From NCBI GenBank assembly GCA_014728215.1, contig WJLZ01000117.1, positions 1-64,000 on the forward strand: a DNA stretch of 64,000 nucleotides, in the 5' to 3' direction. The translations under genes were made by a program, and so were the position numbers. The notes beneath the pieces are model-generated. The model was given only the letters and a program-made list of their open reading frames with translations. It did no database searches and had not been told where the DNA came from. Of the stretch, positions 1 to 8,779 are shown in pieces (within the stretch, counting starts at the first letter, position 1; each line of letters starts with the position of its first letter). The DNA is from Chitinivibrionales bacterium. Its GTDB lineage: Bacteria > Fibrobacterota > Chitinivibrionia > Chitinivibrionales > WJKA01.

Positions 1-1108
1 TAGCGGCAGGACGGGCGACGAGTGTATTGTCAAGGAATACCAGGTATTCTTTGACGGCATCGTTGTCGGATGATGCATTCCATTGCAGGGTTATGCTCAT
101 GGGCGTTATGGTACCGCTCTGCAGTCCCGATGGTATTAGGGGAGGGTGCGTATCGGTAATTGTCGCCGGTGCCCAACTGTTCTGCACGATAACATCGGCC
201 GCATTCTTTCCAAATTTAATCATTCCCAAGAGGTTATAATGAGAATGATCGTGCATGTATTTATCCCGGTCCATCGAAAAATCGGTGGGGATGACAGCAC
301 AATATTCGACCAGGTTGGGGAGATTTTCAATTTCGATAACAAGCTGGTTGGTATAATTCAAATTAACCGCATAGTCACCGTGAGAGTCCCGGTAATAGCC
401 TTTTCTGAATTGAGAAACCAGAAAAGGAGTATCCGGTAGCCCGGTTTGTTGGCGGATTTTATCGGCAATGAGCTGGATATCTCTAATAAAGTTATTGACG
501 CCGTCCATTGTGGAGGTCGGATTTGCCAGTTCTGCAATTATTCCTGCAATAGTAGCTGTGCCTTTGGCAGCATTGATTGCATCGACAACCTGATCCAGGA
601 AATTCGCCCCGCTGCCGGTAGAACGGTTGTAGGCGTAATCTCCGACCGAGGTGCCGCCGTCGGCGTTTTGAATAATTCCAAAATAATGGTTTGGATACCG
701 GGAGGCCATCTCTCTGACAACCGCCATTCCCATACCGCCGCCGACCGGTTTTTTGTCAGGGGTCTCGAAATTACGCTGGTCCCGGTGAACAGGTTCGGTT
801 GCCGGAATCCATTCATGATGCGGCGGACCCGAATAGTTATCCTGAATATGGAAGTTCCAGCATCGTGGATGGGCTATGAAAAAGAAGTCACGACAACTGT
901 CGGGCGTGGATCCCCGCCCAACCATGTTCGAATGGCCGATAAATACATAGACATGCATTTTTTCTTTGGGGACGGTGATCGAATTACCGCCGTCGGTCAA
1001 AACAACCTGAGCGTGTGCGCCGGATATCAAGAGAACAAAAATAAAAGCAGCAGAAATCAGATATTGTGAAGCGGCATGCGCAGCTCCGGAAAGTGGATGC
1101 TTCAGCAT
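1..1108 (-). CDS. SASA-domain (SGNH-like) carbohydrate esterase with fibronectin III domain, 3' part beyond window
   Basis: Reading the minus strand from an ATG at 1108 gives an uninterrupted frame of about 369 codons that runs off the left edge. A good ribosome site (AAAGGAG) precedes the ATG. The N-terminus is a signal peptide with a hydrophobic run near residues 16-30 ending in AHA. Two SASA/sialate O-acetylesterase blocks follow: FIGHSNMVGRG (GQSNM-like, nucleophile Ser) near residue 55, and DHSHYNLLG (Asp-His block) near residue 310. A glycine block (GGGMGMA) lies between them. Near residue 325 an FN3-like domain starts (PSGLQ, ITLQWNASSDND) and is cut by the edge. The product is probably a secreted deacetylase of polysaccharide side chains; the exact substrate is not visible. 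Plus-strand frames here are shadows. Confidence 0.82.
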   Translation of the reverse strand, partial: MLKHPLSGAAHAASQYLISAAFIFVLLISGAHAQVVLTDGGNSITVPKEKMHVYVFIGHSNMVGRGSTPDSCRDFFFIAHPRCWNFHIQDNYSGPPHHEWIPATEPVHRDQRNFETPDKKPVGGGMGMAVVREMASRYPNHYFGIIQNADGGTSVGDYAYNRSTGSGANFLDQVVDAINAAKGTATIAGIIAELANPTSTMDGVNNFIRDIQLIADKIRQQTGLPDTPFLVSQFRKGYYRDSHGDYAVNLNYTNQLVIEIENLPNLVEYCAVIPTDFSMDRDKYMHDHSHYNLLGMIKFGKNAADVIVQNSWAPATITDTHPPLIPSGLQSGTITPMSITLQWNASSDNDAVKEYLVFLDNTLVARPAA

Positions 1109-1347
1109 TGATAAACTCCTTTGAAAACCGGTGGTTGCTTAATCGCTTAAAATGCGAGTGTGTCTTTTTATGGATTAAGCCAGTAACAGCACCGGTTTCG
1201 ATTTATTTTAAATTCGCCTTCAAATGCCAGGTAGTGGAAGCGTTGAGCATCCGTTACGTTAATATAATGAATATTGATGCATAATGTCGGTTGTTTTTGG
1301 GTTATGGAGCCTCTTTTTTTTAATTTTCTAAGCCAGGGAATACAAAT

Positions 1348-1707
1348 GTGTATCTATGCAAAAGCGAGCCGGCAAAGTATATTCGTGCAGCAGTGAGAAA
1401 ACAGAAAAGCAAAAGTGTCTGGCATGTTTATATACTACGCACGTGGGACAACACTCTTTATACGGGTGTTACAACCGATGTACGGCGGCGATTTATCGAA
1501 CATTGTTCGGAAGGGCGCCGGCGGGCGAAATATCTGAAGGCCCATCCGCCCAGGGAAATAGCATTTTCCTGTGAGATCGGGAGCCGTTCGACGGCACTGA
1601 AAGTTGAATACCGGCTCAAGAAACTGACGCGATTGCAGAAAGAACGGATTATCGCGCAGGGTGAATTATCCTATCAACACGACAGTGGAAGGATATTGGT
1701 GAAATGA
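1348..1707 (+). CDS. GIY-YIG domain protein (UPF0213/YhbQ-like)
   Basis: The 119-residue product carries a complete single GIY-YIG domain from about residue 24: WHVYILR, then LYTGVTTDVRRRFIEH with the conserved Tyr and Arg, a KYLKAHPP stretch, and a C-terminal EYRLKKLTRLQKERII helix containing the catalytic-type Glu. This matches the small stand-alone UPF0213 family, whose cellular role is poorly defined (structure-selective DNA nuclease is the family expectation). The start is a GTG with a weak AGGGAA upstream. Residues 1-23 are outside the domain, so the true start is uncertain. The stop overlaps the next ATG by 4 bases, so the two are translationally coupled. Confidence 0.85.
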   Translation: MYLCKSEPAKYIRAAVRKQKSKSVWHVYILRTWDNTLYTGVTTDVRRRFIEHCSEGRRRAKYLKAHPPREIAFSCEIGSRSTALKVEYRLKKLTRLQKERIIAQGELSYQHDSGRILVK

Positions 1708-2057
1708 CCTCTGAATTAGTTTATTCTACAGAAACAGGCCGGATATGTCCCTCCTGCGGCAAACCGGCTCAACACTGCATCTGCAGCAGGAAAAAAGGAG
1801 TTGCACAATCAAAAGGTGACGGACGTGTGCGGGTGTCCCTGGAGAAAAAGGGGAGAAAAGGGAAAGGGGTGACGATTATCACCGGTCTGCCGCTCAATTC
1901 CGATGAGATGAAAGCATTGACAAAAGAACTCAAGCGGGGTCTGGGGACCGGCGGCACGGTTAAAAGTACCCACATAGAGATTCAGGGCGATCATCGTGAT
2001 GCACTGGTTGAAGAATTGAATAAGCGAGGGTATAAAGCCAAAAGGTCGGGTGGGTAA
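1704..2057 (+). CDS. yciH: SUI1/eIF1-family translation factor (YciH-like)
   Basis: The 117-residue protein starts inside the preceding stop (ATGA). An N-terminal zinc-ribbon-like segment (CPSCGKPAQHCIC, residues 15-27) precedes a basic linker and the SUI1 fold (residues 40-115). Recognisable elements are KKGRKGKGVTIITGLPL, LKRGLGTGGTVK (the conserved GxGG loop) and EIQGDHRDALVEEL. The bacterial family member YciH resembles eIF1 and is thought to influence initiation-complex fidelity; that role is family knowledge. The call is secure because the SUI1 core is complete. Confidence 0.93.
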   Translation: MTSELVYSTETGRICPSCGKPAQHCICSRKKGVAQSKGDGRVRVSLEKKGRKGKGVTIITGLPLNSDEMKALTKELKRGLGTGGTVKSTHIEIQGDHRDALVEELNKRGYKAKRSGG

Positions 2058-2179
2058 GCAGCATCATCGATAAGCCCGCTGTTTGCTTTCCATTGTGAGA
2101 ATTGTTTATCCAGAGAAAAGAAACAAAATGCCGCGCCTGTAAAAATACACAGGTCGTCGGCAGCAGCAGAGGAGGAAGT

Positions 2180-2953
2180 ATGCGCTATTTTTTATTTACG
2201 GTTATTGCAATCACAGCACTTGCCCATGCTGAGATCAAAACCGGCATGATCGAGTATTCGGTGGATACCGTACAGTTCAAAGGATTTTACGCCTTTGATT
2301 CCACCGTGCAAGGAGATCTGCCGGGCGTTTTAGTTGTCCATGAATGGTGGGGGCTCAACGATTTTGCCAGAGAGCAGGCAAAAAAACTTGCAGCGATGGG
2401 CTACTATGCTTTTGCGGCCGACATGTATGGCGGCGGCAAATCGACAAAAAAAAGAGAGCAGGCATCGCAATGGGCCTCGGAGGTGCGCGGGAATACAAAA
2501 TTGCTTCGCAAGCGTGTGCGCGCAGCCCTGCAGACCCTCGCCCGGCAGGAGCGGGTGGATTCGACAAAGCTTGCGGCAATCGGTTTCTGTTTCGGCGGCA
2601 CAACCGTACTTCACCTGGCATTTGGCGGCGTTCCGGTAGAAGGCGTTGCGAGCTTTCACGGGCATCTGCCAATTCCGTCCGAAAAAGAGCTGAAGCAGAC
2701 CAAAGCGTCGGTCCTGGTTCTTCACGGCGCCGATGACCCCTCAATCAAAAAAGCGGATATAGATACATTCATGGCAGCCTTGAAAAAATCATCGGTTGAC
2801 TGGCAGTTGATCTTTTTCGGCAACGCGGTGCACAGCTTTACTAATCCGAAATCAGGTTCGGATAAATCGAAGGGAGTTGCCTATAACGAGCGTGCGGCAA
2901 AAAGATCGTGGCGTTATCTGGAGGTGTTTCTGAGAGAGATCTTTCGGAAATGA
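2180..2953 (+). CDS. Secreted dienelactone hydrolase family protein
   Basis: The start is the ATG at 2180, preceded by AGGAGGAAG; a longer frame from 2102 lacks any support. The 257-residue product begins with a signal peptide (RYFLFTVIAITALAHA) and then an alpha/beta-hydrolase of the dienelactone hydrolase type. Visible elements are VVHEWWGLN (oxyanion and substrate Glu region), the nucleophile elbow GFCFGG with Cys, the Asp in LHGADDP, and the His in AVHSFTNP, which together give the Cys-Asp-His triad. Such enzymes open lactones or act as broad esterases; a periplasmic location follows from the signal peptide. It lies 122 bases after the SUI1 gene and may be transcribed with it. Confidence 0.92.
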   Translation: MRYFLFTVIAITALAHAEIKTGMIEYSVDTVQFKGFYAFDSTVQGDLPGVLVVHEWWGLNDFAREQAKKLAAMGYYAFAADMYGGGKSTKKREQASQWASEVRGNTKLLRKRVRAALQTLARQERVDSTKLAAIGFCFGGTTVLHLAFGGVPVEGVASFHGHLPIPSEKELKQTKASVLVLHGADDPSIKKADIDTFMAALKKSSVDWQLIFFGNAVHSFTNPKSGSDKSKGVAYNERAAKRSWRYLEVFLREIFRK

Positions 2954-3107
2954 GGATTTGATTTGGGGGAAAGATCGCTCGCAATACGTTTCTCAACGAG
3001 TCCGGAAAAAGAATAATATCTGTGACAAGGAGACCTCTCCCGGACTCGATCCGGAAACGACAACGATTTGCGAGCGCATCCATTTTTCCAATACCGTTTT
3101 TGCCCGG

Positions 3108-3737
3108 CTATCTCCCGAGACCGAAAACCAGGCCGCCGTTAAAATTCCAGTAGTTATTGGGTTGATCATCACGGGCCACATAATTCCATTGAGGATACAA
3201 ACGGAGCATAACCGGTGTTGCATGGCCGATTGTTACACCGCCGCCAACAGAAACACCGAAATGAGTACCGGTGCCTTCACCAAGTTCCCTTAAAATATGC
3301 TCGCCCCGCAGATTGATGGCATTTGCGGTAGTTTCGGAATGAATTACATACAGTCCTGCCCCTGTCTGAACAAAGAGATTAATGACATTTTTCTCAAAAA
3401 GTGTGGTCAGGCGGACCAGCGGAGCAATTTCCATACTCCAGATAGTGCCTTCAATATCGAGAATATAGAGGGAATCGTCAAGCTCCGGAAGCATTTCGTC
3501 CATTGACGGCGCCCAATCGGTATAGCTGTACCGTAAACCGATATGAAGAAAATCGAAAAGGGCATAGACACCATCGGTGGTGAATGAAAAACCGATCTGC
3601 AGGTTATCGATCCCCTCTCCCAGCGATTTTGCCGCTGCACCGTCGGCAGCAAGAAAAACCGATTGTCCTCGGGAGGCTGAATTTATCGCAACTACCATTA
3701 CGAAGAGATATATCATTTGTCGATTAAATATGAACAT
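3108..3737 (-). CDS. Outer-membrane beta-barrel protein (unassigned family)
   Basis: The start at 3737 has AAAGGAG six bases upstream, which is preferred over an extended frame to 3851. The 209-residue product has a signal peptide (MIYLFVMVVAINSASRG) followed by alternating amphipathic strands with aromatic girdles, such as HIGLRYSYTDW and PVMLRLYPQWNYVA, and ends FNGGLVFGLGR. This is the pattern of a small 8-10 strand outer-membrane barrel of the OmpA/OmpX-like fold class. I cannot name the family. It sits tail-to-tail with the hydrolase gene and has its own sigma-54-type promoter about 105 bases upstream. Confidence 0.75.
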   Translation of the reverse strand: MFIFNRQMIYLFVMVVAINSASRGQSVFLAADGAAAKSLGEGIDNLQIGFSFTTDGVYALFDFLHIGLRYSYTDWAPSMDEMLPELDDSLYILDIEGTIWSMEIAPLVRLTTLFEKNVINLFVQTGAGLYVIHSETTANAINLRGEHILRELGEGTGTHFGVSVGGGVTIGHATPVMLRLYPQWNYVARDDQPNNYWNFNGGLVFGLGR

Positions 3738-3842
3738 AGGTTTCTCCTTTCCCCCTTCCGAAGCGTAAGCCGGAGTGGTTTGTAAATCGTGTTTGTTGGC
3801 AGGATCGGGGGACTGATTGGACCTGCAGCTGTTGTATACATT

Positions 3843-3858
3843 TGCAAACATAATGCCA
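3843..3858 (-). promoter_or_regulatory. Sigma-54 (-24/-12) promoter
   Basis: The minus strand reads TGGCAT-TATGT-TTGCA, an exact fit to TGGCAY-N5-TTGC with GG and GC 12 bases apart. It lies about 105 bases upstream of the ATG at 3737 and points toward the barrel gene. Confidence 0.75.
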
Positions 3859-3956
3859 GATTCAGAGCAGTTTCCCTGTGATGTTGCCTGAAGTGGTGTA
3901 CGAATGGTAAAGGCCGGGGCAACGTGAATCAGGCGCCGTGAGGGGGCAGTATGCTG

Positions 3957-4378
3957 TCATAAAACGGTTATACGCCCTGAAACCGAGTGTCCGCCATAGG
4001 TAAACTTCGCGTAGAGTATGGTATGAGATGGGGGATTTCGGTTTAAGGTGAATGTTCCGGGGGCCTGGTATCGCTGTAGTTCAACGCATTCTTCTCCGGT
4101 AAGAAAGAGCCATGGAATGCCGTGGTCGACCGAACTATCTTTTCGGGGTTACCACTACCGGAACCGCCGGAGGTGATTCCGGTGCTCCGGTGAGGTGACG
4201 GTGATTGTTCCCTGCGCAGAATCGCCGGGGGAAGGTCCGCGATCGATATACTGATTTCCATTAATAGAAGCATATAATAGAAGCATAAACCCCTGAGGGT
4301 TTGCCGGTAACGGAAATTTCATTAAGGACCCCAGTTCTTTCGTTGGTGAACGGTATGTCAGGTGATATTATTGAGGAA
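3957..4378 (-). pseudogene. Remnant of an exported-protein gene, frame broken
   Basis: Protein-like sequence on the minus strand is spread over shifting frames. At 4378-4260 one frame gives PFTNERTGVLNEISVTGKPSG before a stop. An adjacent frame gives ASINGNQYIDRGPSPGDSAQ and TITVTSPE at about 4270-4180. Near 4110-3957 a third stretch gives APGTFTLNRNPPSH, KFTYGGHSVSGRITVL and a stop. These fragments have the small beta-strand flavour of an Ig-like or carboxypeptidase-regulatory-like extracellular domain. No intact frame joins them, so I read this as a decayed gene; the parent family is not recognisable. Confidence 0.35.
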
Positions 4379-4400
4379 CGTTTTCAAAAGTGACAATTTA

Positions 4401-4416
4401 TGGAACAACTTTTGCT
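4401..4416 (+). promoter_or_regulatory. Sigma-54-type promoter (variant)
   Basis: TGGAAC-AACTT-TTGCT has correct GG/GC spacing but AA in place of CA in the -24 box. It lies about 145 bases ahead of the barrel gene starting at 4562. The intervening DNA is AT-rich. Confidence 0.45.
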
Positions 4417-4561
4417 TTATTCAGGAATGTTCAAAAAGGTAATAATTATATTCATTGCCGCTCGTGAGTAGCTTCATATATTTTTCTTCTCAATTTTCCC
4501 CAATTTTTCCCATTTCCGGAAAAATCTGGATTGCAGCCCACTCTTTCAGGAGGTTCGTTAT

Positions 4562-5176
4562 ATGCATCTCAAAAAAATAATCCATTCTATCACCATCATT
4601 TCTATGTTGCTGATCTCTTTGATATCCCTTCCCCTGTCGGCCGAAAATAGTGGCATTTCACTGGGCCTCAATGTCATGCTGGGTGGTCGCTATGATGATC
4701 TTCGGATGTGTGTCGGCTCGCCTGAAGGAGTAAAAGGTGGTCCTATTGCAGATATCATGCTTATCACCCGTTACCACCTCAATGACCGGGCGGTGGTCGG
4801 TTTCAAGCTGCCGGTGATGCGTCCGATCCTCTTTGGCGTGGCCTTCGACATGCTGCAGTTCGAGCCCGAATTCATTTTCGAGTATTCGATCCCCGTAAAT
4901 GATGATATGGATTTGGTTGTCGGCCCGGGGCTGGGCGCCAGCTTTCACTATGGTCCCGATTACGAAACTCCCAAAGACGCCGAAAATCCCGAGGAATTTT
5001 TCGCTGCCGGCCCCTTTGTCAGTGCGCTTTTTGGATTGAATTTTCAGTCGGAAACCGGCAAAACCCGCATGATCGGGATCCGTCCTTTTTACACACCGCT
5101 TTTTACCGGGGACCGCGGGACCGGTACCGTTGTCGGTGCGGCGCTTGAAGGGCATTTCGGGTTATACCGGTGGTGA
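4562..5176 (+). CDS. Outer-membrane beta-barrel protein (unassigned family)
   Basis: A strong site (AGGAGG, six bases before the ATG) fixes the start. The 204-residue product has a signal peptide (residues 1-27, ending LPLSA) and then about eight alternating strands, for example AVVGFKLPVM, DLVVGPGLGASFHY and FVSALFGLNFQ. It ends GHFGLYRW, the aromatic last residue typical of BAM substrates. The family is not recognised. The protein resembles other small FCB-type outer-membrane barrels only in general character. A sigma-54-like element lies upstream. It is separate from the ABC operon that follows. Confidence 0.78.
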   Translation: MHLKKIIHSITIISMLLISLISLPLSAENSGISLGLNVMLGGRYDDLRMCVGSPEGVKGGPIADIMLITRYHLNDRAVVGFKLPVMRPILFGVAFDMLQFEPEFIFEYSIPVNDDMDLVVGPGLGASFHYGPDYETPKDAENPEEFFAAGPFVSALFGLNFQSETGKTRMIGIRPFYTPLFTGDRGTGTVVGAALEGHFGLYRW

Positions 5177-5516
5177 TCGACCGGCGTGGATGATCGGTTC
5201 TTCGGATATGCACATTTCAGCAGGAGGACCTTTGTGCAAAATTTCCGGGGTTCGTATGCAAAAACAGGCACCAAAAAATTGTCGATAATTGCACTATTTT
5301 ATCGATGCCGGTATACAACTGGAAATAGGCCGATTCTGAATATTTCAAGGAGTGCTTAAGCGGTTAGAAAATCCCAAAATTATATGGTCCGATCCGGAAT
5401 GGCGGTGAACCCGCGAGGGTGAAACAAGATGTATTTTTCTGAATCAGAAAATTACTTCATAATTAAAGCGAAGTATCCTCAGAGAAGCTCGTGGAATTAT
5501 CCGAAAACAGAATCCT
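5177..5516 (+). other. Intergenic stretch, no convincing gene
   Basis: This 340-base gap separates the barrel gene from the ABC operon. The only candidate is a 41-codon frame at 5234-5359 with a good AGGAGG and GTG start, but its product is basic and featureless, and I do not call it. No terminator with a T-run and no sigma-54 element was seen. Confidence 0.4.
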
Positions 5517-6506
5517 ATGCCGGCAATCGAAGTACAAAATCTCTGTAAAACCTTCAAAGTCCATCAAAAACAGCCCGGGCTTCGGGGATCGATTCGCTCT
5601 CTTTTCCGACGGGCGTGGACATACAAGCCGGCTTTGACCGATGTCTCCTTTACGATCAATCAGGGAGAAATTACCGGCCTGGTCGGCGCCAATGGTGCGG
5701 GCAAGACAACGCTTATAAAAATTCTTTCGGGTGTTATTTTTCGCGATCGGGGGACGGTCTCGGTGCTCGGCTACGATCCCTGGGAGCGAAAAAACGAATT
5801 CCGTTCAAAAATCGCCCTGATCATGGGCCAGAAAGCACAACTCTGGTGGGACCTTCCTGCAGCAGACTGTTTTTTACTGCTCAGAGAGATATACCGTATC
5901 CCCAAGGAAGAGTATCATATCCGGCTGGAGAACCTCGCGACGATTCTTGATGTTTCACATCTATTAACGACTCAGATACGCCGGCTTTCGCTTGGCGAAC
6001 GGATGAAAATGGAGTTGATCGCCGCGCTGCTGCATAATCCATCGGTCATCTATCTCGATGAACCGACTATCGGCCTCGATATAACCTCCCAGCGCGCAGT
6101 CCGCAATTTCCTTCTGGAATATAACCGTCGCCATAGTCCTGCAATGATTATCACTTCTCACTATATGGAAGATATCAAATCGCTCTGCGAACGGCTGATT
6201 ATTATCCGTAAAGGCACGATTGTTTATGACGGTCCCCTGACCCACATCGTAGGCGAACATGTGCGCTATAAAATTGTTACGGCCCATCTCCCCGAGGGTA
6301 TTAGGGTGTCGGAAATCGCCTCATCCTTACCGGAAACGATCGGTAGGGTGGTGCCCGGAACCGATAATATCCTCCGGGTGCAGGTGCAGCGGCGGTATGC
6401 GGTCGCTGCGGCACAGCATATCCTCAGCTCCTGGGATATCGCCGACCTTGCTATCGAAGAAGAAGATATCAGCACCATTATCGAATCGATCCAGAAAGAC
6501 GGATGA
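5517..6506 (+). CDS. ABC-2 type exporter, ATP-binding subunit (COG4586-like)
   Basis: The 329-residue protein has a full ABC ATPase: Walker A GANGAGKTT (about residues 58-66), the Q-loop region MGQKAQLWWDLP, signature LSLGERMKME, Walker B VIYLDEPTIGLD and the switch His in ITSHYMED. The signature replaces SGGQ with SLGE and the Q-loop carries the QLWWDLP motif, features shared with the NatA/COG4586 family. An accessory C-terminal domain of about 90 residues follows. The stop overlaps the next ATG (ATGA). With the two permeases it forms an importer-independent ABC-2 efflux system; the substrate cannot be read from sequence. Confidence 0.93.
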   Translation: MPAIEVQNLCKTFKVHQKQPGLRGSIRSLFRRAWTYKPALTDVSFTINQGEITGLVGANGAGKTTLIKILSGVIFRDRGTVSVLGYDPWERKNEFRSKIALIMGQKAQLWWDLPAADCFLLLREIYRIPKEEYHIRLENLATILDVSHLLTTQIRRLSLGERMKMELIAALLHNPSVIYLDEPTIGLDITSQRAVRNFLLEYNRRHSPAMIITSHYMEDIKSLCERLIIIRKGTIVYDGPLTHIVGEHVRYKIVTAHLPEGIRVSEIASSLPETIGRVVPGTDNILRVQVQRRYAVAAAQHILSSWDIADLAIEEEDISTIIESIQKDG

Positions 6507-7318
6507 ATATACTAATGCGACTTGTAATGCCCCAGGTCTTTTTTCAGGAGCTACGGAAAATTTTTGCCTACCGGGTCAATTTCTGGATACAGTTTGTTGT
6601 TTCCCTTCTCGCCCAATTCAGCATCGCTTATTTCCTGTGGAAAGCAGTGTTCGAAAGCTCCGGCGCGGAGAAAATCGGCGGCTACAGTTTCCGCTCAATG
6701 ATGATATATTATCTGCTGGTCCCGGTGATCGGCAGAGCAGTGCGGGGGATGCAGTTCGGCAACTTCTCCGAGGATATTTATCAGGGTGCATTGACAAAAT
6801 ACCTTGTCTATCCTGTTTCTGTTTTTGTCTATAAGTTTACCGCCAACCTGGCCCATTGCGTAGTATTTGCTGCCCAGAGTATTCTGATTATTATCCTCAG
6901 TTCATACATCGCCGATCCTTCGGAGCTGTCCCTGACACTTTCAGGAATTGTACAGGGGTTTCTGGCTGTTGCCGCGGCGTCGCTGCTTTTTTTTACCTTT
7001 AACAGTATGATAGAACTGATTGCATTCTGGGCCGACAATGTCTGGAGCCTGTTGGTGATCGCCCGGTTTATTACCGGCCTTCTGGGCGGCTCGATGTTAC
7101 CGCTGTCGCTCTTCCCCCAATGGATACAGCCGCTTCTTACAGCTCTTCCCTTTGCCTATTTTGCCAGCTTTCCGATCCGTTGTCTGATGGGAGAGGTTAC
7201 CTTTACTCAGCTCTTACAGGGGCTTGGAATTATGGCGCTCTGGAATGCCGTTTTTACCGCAGGATTTATGCTGATATGGTATCGGGGAAAGTATAAGTAT
7301 ACGGGGGTGGGGATTTAG
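6503..7318 (+). CDS. ABC-2 type exporter permease (COG4587-like)
   Basis: The 271-residue integral membrane protein has six predicted hydrophobic segments, near residues 25-47, 55-80 (weak), 110-135, 145-170, 180-205 and 235-260. It starts by 4-base overlap with the ATPase gene. The order ATPase then two distinct permeases is the usual layout of COG4586/4587/3694 transporters. The conserved N-terminal amphipathic stretch (FRVNFW-like, here AYRVNFWIQF) is present. It should form half of the transmembrane channel. Confidence 0.88.
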   Translation: MNILMRLVMPQVFFQELRKIFAYRVNFWIQFVVSLLAQFSIAYFLWKAVFESSGAEKIGGYSFRSMMIYYLLVPVIGRAVRGMQFGNFSEDIYQGALTKYLVYPVSVFVYKFTANLAHCVVFAAQSILIIILSSYIADPSELSLTLSGIVQGFLAVAAASLLFFTFNSMIELIAFWADNVWSLLVIARFITGLLGGSMLPLSLFPQWIQPLLTALPFAYFASFPIRCLMGEVTFTQLLQGLGIMALWNAVFTAGFMLIWYRGKYKYTGVGI

Positions 7319-7483
7319 AGAGAATGGAAAAAGTTGAAAGAGAAGAAGATAATAAACGAGGATAATGGATCAGGATGGTAGATTTTTCTTCCGCTCAAAT
7401 GCTTGTCCTTCTCCCGGTAGCACCCCGGGACAGGTCTTTTGTCTCAAATCGAAATCAACCTTAACCTTAGCCTTAGCCATAAT

Positions 7484-8272
7484 ATGTTACGCTATATTCG
7501 ATTATTCGGTTATTTTCTCAGGTTTTCCTTTTCAAAGGCCATGGAGTTCCGGCTCGATTTTTTCTTCCGGATTGTCATGGATACCATCTATTATGTGATA
7601 AACTTTATGTTTTTTGAAGTTGTTTTTTTGCATACGGATGTTCTTGGGGGGTGGACAGGGAATCAGATGCGGGTGTTTGTGGCCGGTTTTCTGGTTGTCG
7701 ATGCGTTGAGCATGACTCTTTTTTCGAATAACCTCTGGCATTTAAGTACCTATGTCAACCGGGGCGATCTGGATTATTATCTGATTCGTCCGGTATCATC
7801 ACTCTTCTTTGTCAGCCTTCGTGATTTTGCCGCCAATTCCTTTATGAACCTAATCATGGCTGCAGCCATAGGCGTCTGGGCTTTGAACAGCTATGATGGG
7901 ACGGTGAGTTTTGTGAAAGTGTTGCTGTTTGTAATATTTCTTGTCAACGGCGCCTATTTGCGTTATTGCGTTCGGATGATGACCATTATTCCGGTGTTCT
8001 GGCTCCATTCTTCCCAGGGCATGGAAGCCGTTTTTTTTCATCTCAACCGGTTTATCGAGCGGCCTGACAGAATTTTCACCGGCGTTACCCGGATCATTCT
8101 GACAACAATTTGCCCTTTTCTCCTGATGGCGTCCTATCCTGCCAGAATCGTGCTGGAGCCCTTCAACCCAGCTGTCCCGGTAACCATAATTGCGGTTACC
8201 CTTGCCTTTACTTTTATACTTGGACTTTTATGGAATGCCGGTTTGCGGGCCTACGCATCGGCGTCATCATGA
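7484..8272 (+). CDS. ABC-2 type exporter permease, second subunit (COG3694-like)
   Basis: The frame opens at 7439 (TTG), but the family-like N-terminus MLRYIRLFGYFLRFSF begins at the ATG at 7484, so I use that start even though no clear ribosome site is visible. The 262-residue product is strongly hydrophobic with about six membrane spans and shows the EFRLDFFFRI motif that parallels the RVNFW motif of its partner. A 165-base spacer separates it from the first permease; no terminator is visible there, so one transcript is likely. It would complete a heterodimeric ABC-2 channel. Confidence 0.85.
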   Translation: MLRYIRLFGYFLRFSFSKAMEFRLDFFFRIVMDTIYYVINFMFFEVVFLHTDVLGGWTGNQMRVFVAGFLVVDALSMTLFSNNLWHLSTYVNRGDLDYYLIRPVSSLFFVSLRDFAANSFMNLIMAAAIGVWALNSYDGTVSFVKVLLFVIFLVNGAYLRYCVRMMTIIPVFWLHSSQGMEAVFFHLNRFIERPDRIFTGVTRIILTTICPFLLMASYPARIVLEPFNPAVPVTIIAVTLAFTFILGLLWNAGLRAYASASS

Positions 8273-8317
8273 GATAAATGCATGAGCGTATACTACGGCG
8301 GAAACAGGTTGGGAGGA

Positions 8318-8779
8318 TCAGAACCGGTGACCGAAAAATGCGCCCACATCGAAGCGGCTGTATGCGGCTACCTGCTCGTAGGAGGCATGGCCGCGGAGAA
8401 GGACGAAAGCAAAATGAATTGCCATTATTCCGTTGTTACGTATCCGGCGTTCGTGGGCTGTTTCCCAGGTTTCGGTACGGCCTATCGTGTTGAGCATGAG
8501 TGCATTTCTGGTTTCCGATGAACAAATGACAAATGCAAATCCCATCCGCCGTTTTCCCGGACCCACATTATCGTAATAGATCCGTCGAGCCCCTATCTTG
8601 AGCGGTCCCAGATCGGGAAAAGTGACGGTCACCTCATGTGGTGTATCCTCATACATACGGGGGGAGATGCTGAAACCGGACAGGCTGATATCATTGGTAA
8701 GTGCCTGTAAGGAATATCCGTTGCCTTCGATTTTCACCGGTGTATCAGAGGTGACCTCCGGCAGATCGATATGATCCAC
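8318..8779 (-). CDS. PilZ-like domain protein
   Basis: The 153-residue product reads like a PilZ beta-barrel over residues 12-105, with the conserved TNDISLSGFSI (D-S-x-x-G) strand, VTVTFPDLGPLKIGARRIYY, and RRMGFAFV near the end. The RxxxR loop that binds cyclic di-GMP in typical PilZ domains is not visible. Either the gene is 5'-shortened (an in-frame stop lies just upstream of the GTG start) or the domain does not bind the nucleotide. The start lacks a strong ribosome site. It is tail-to-tail with the ABC operon. Confidence 0.55.
   Translation of the reverse strand: MDHIDLPEVTSDTPVKIEGNGYSLQALTNDISLSGFSISPRMYEDTPHEVTVTFPDLGPLKIGARRIYYDNVGPGKRRMGFAFVICSSETRNALMLNTIGRTETWETAHERRIRNNGIMAIHFAFVLLRGHASYEQVAAYSRFDVGAFFGHRF

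Noticed and set aside
446-1069. Long plus-strand frame of 207 codons
   Set aside because: It is the antisense shadow of the SASA esterase, whose minus frame has a signal peptide, ribosome site and conserved motifs.
2330-2744. Several overlapping frames of 100-130 codons on both strands
   Set aside because: All lie within the dienelactone hydrolase gene, whose catalytic motifs fix the real frame.
5234-5359. 41-codon frame with a strong AGGAGG site
   Set aside because: The product shows no signal, domain or composition typical of a small protein; kept only as a note on the gap.
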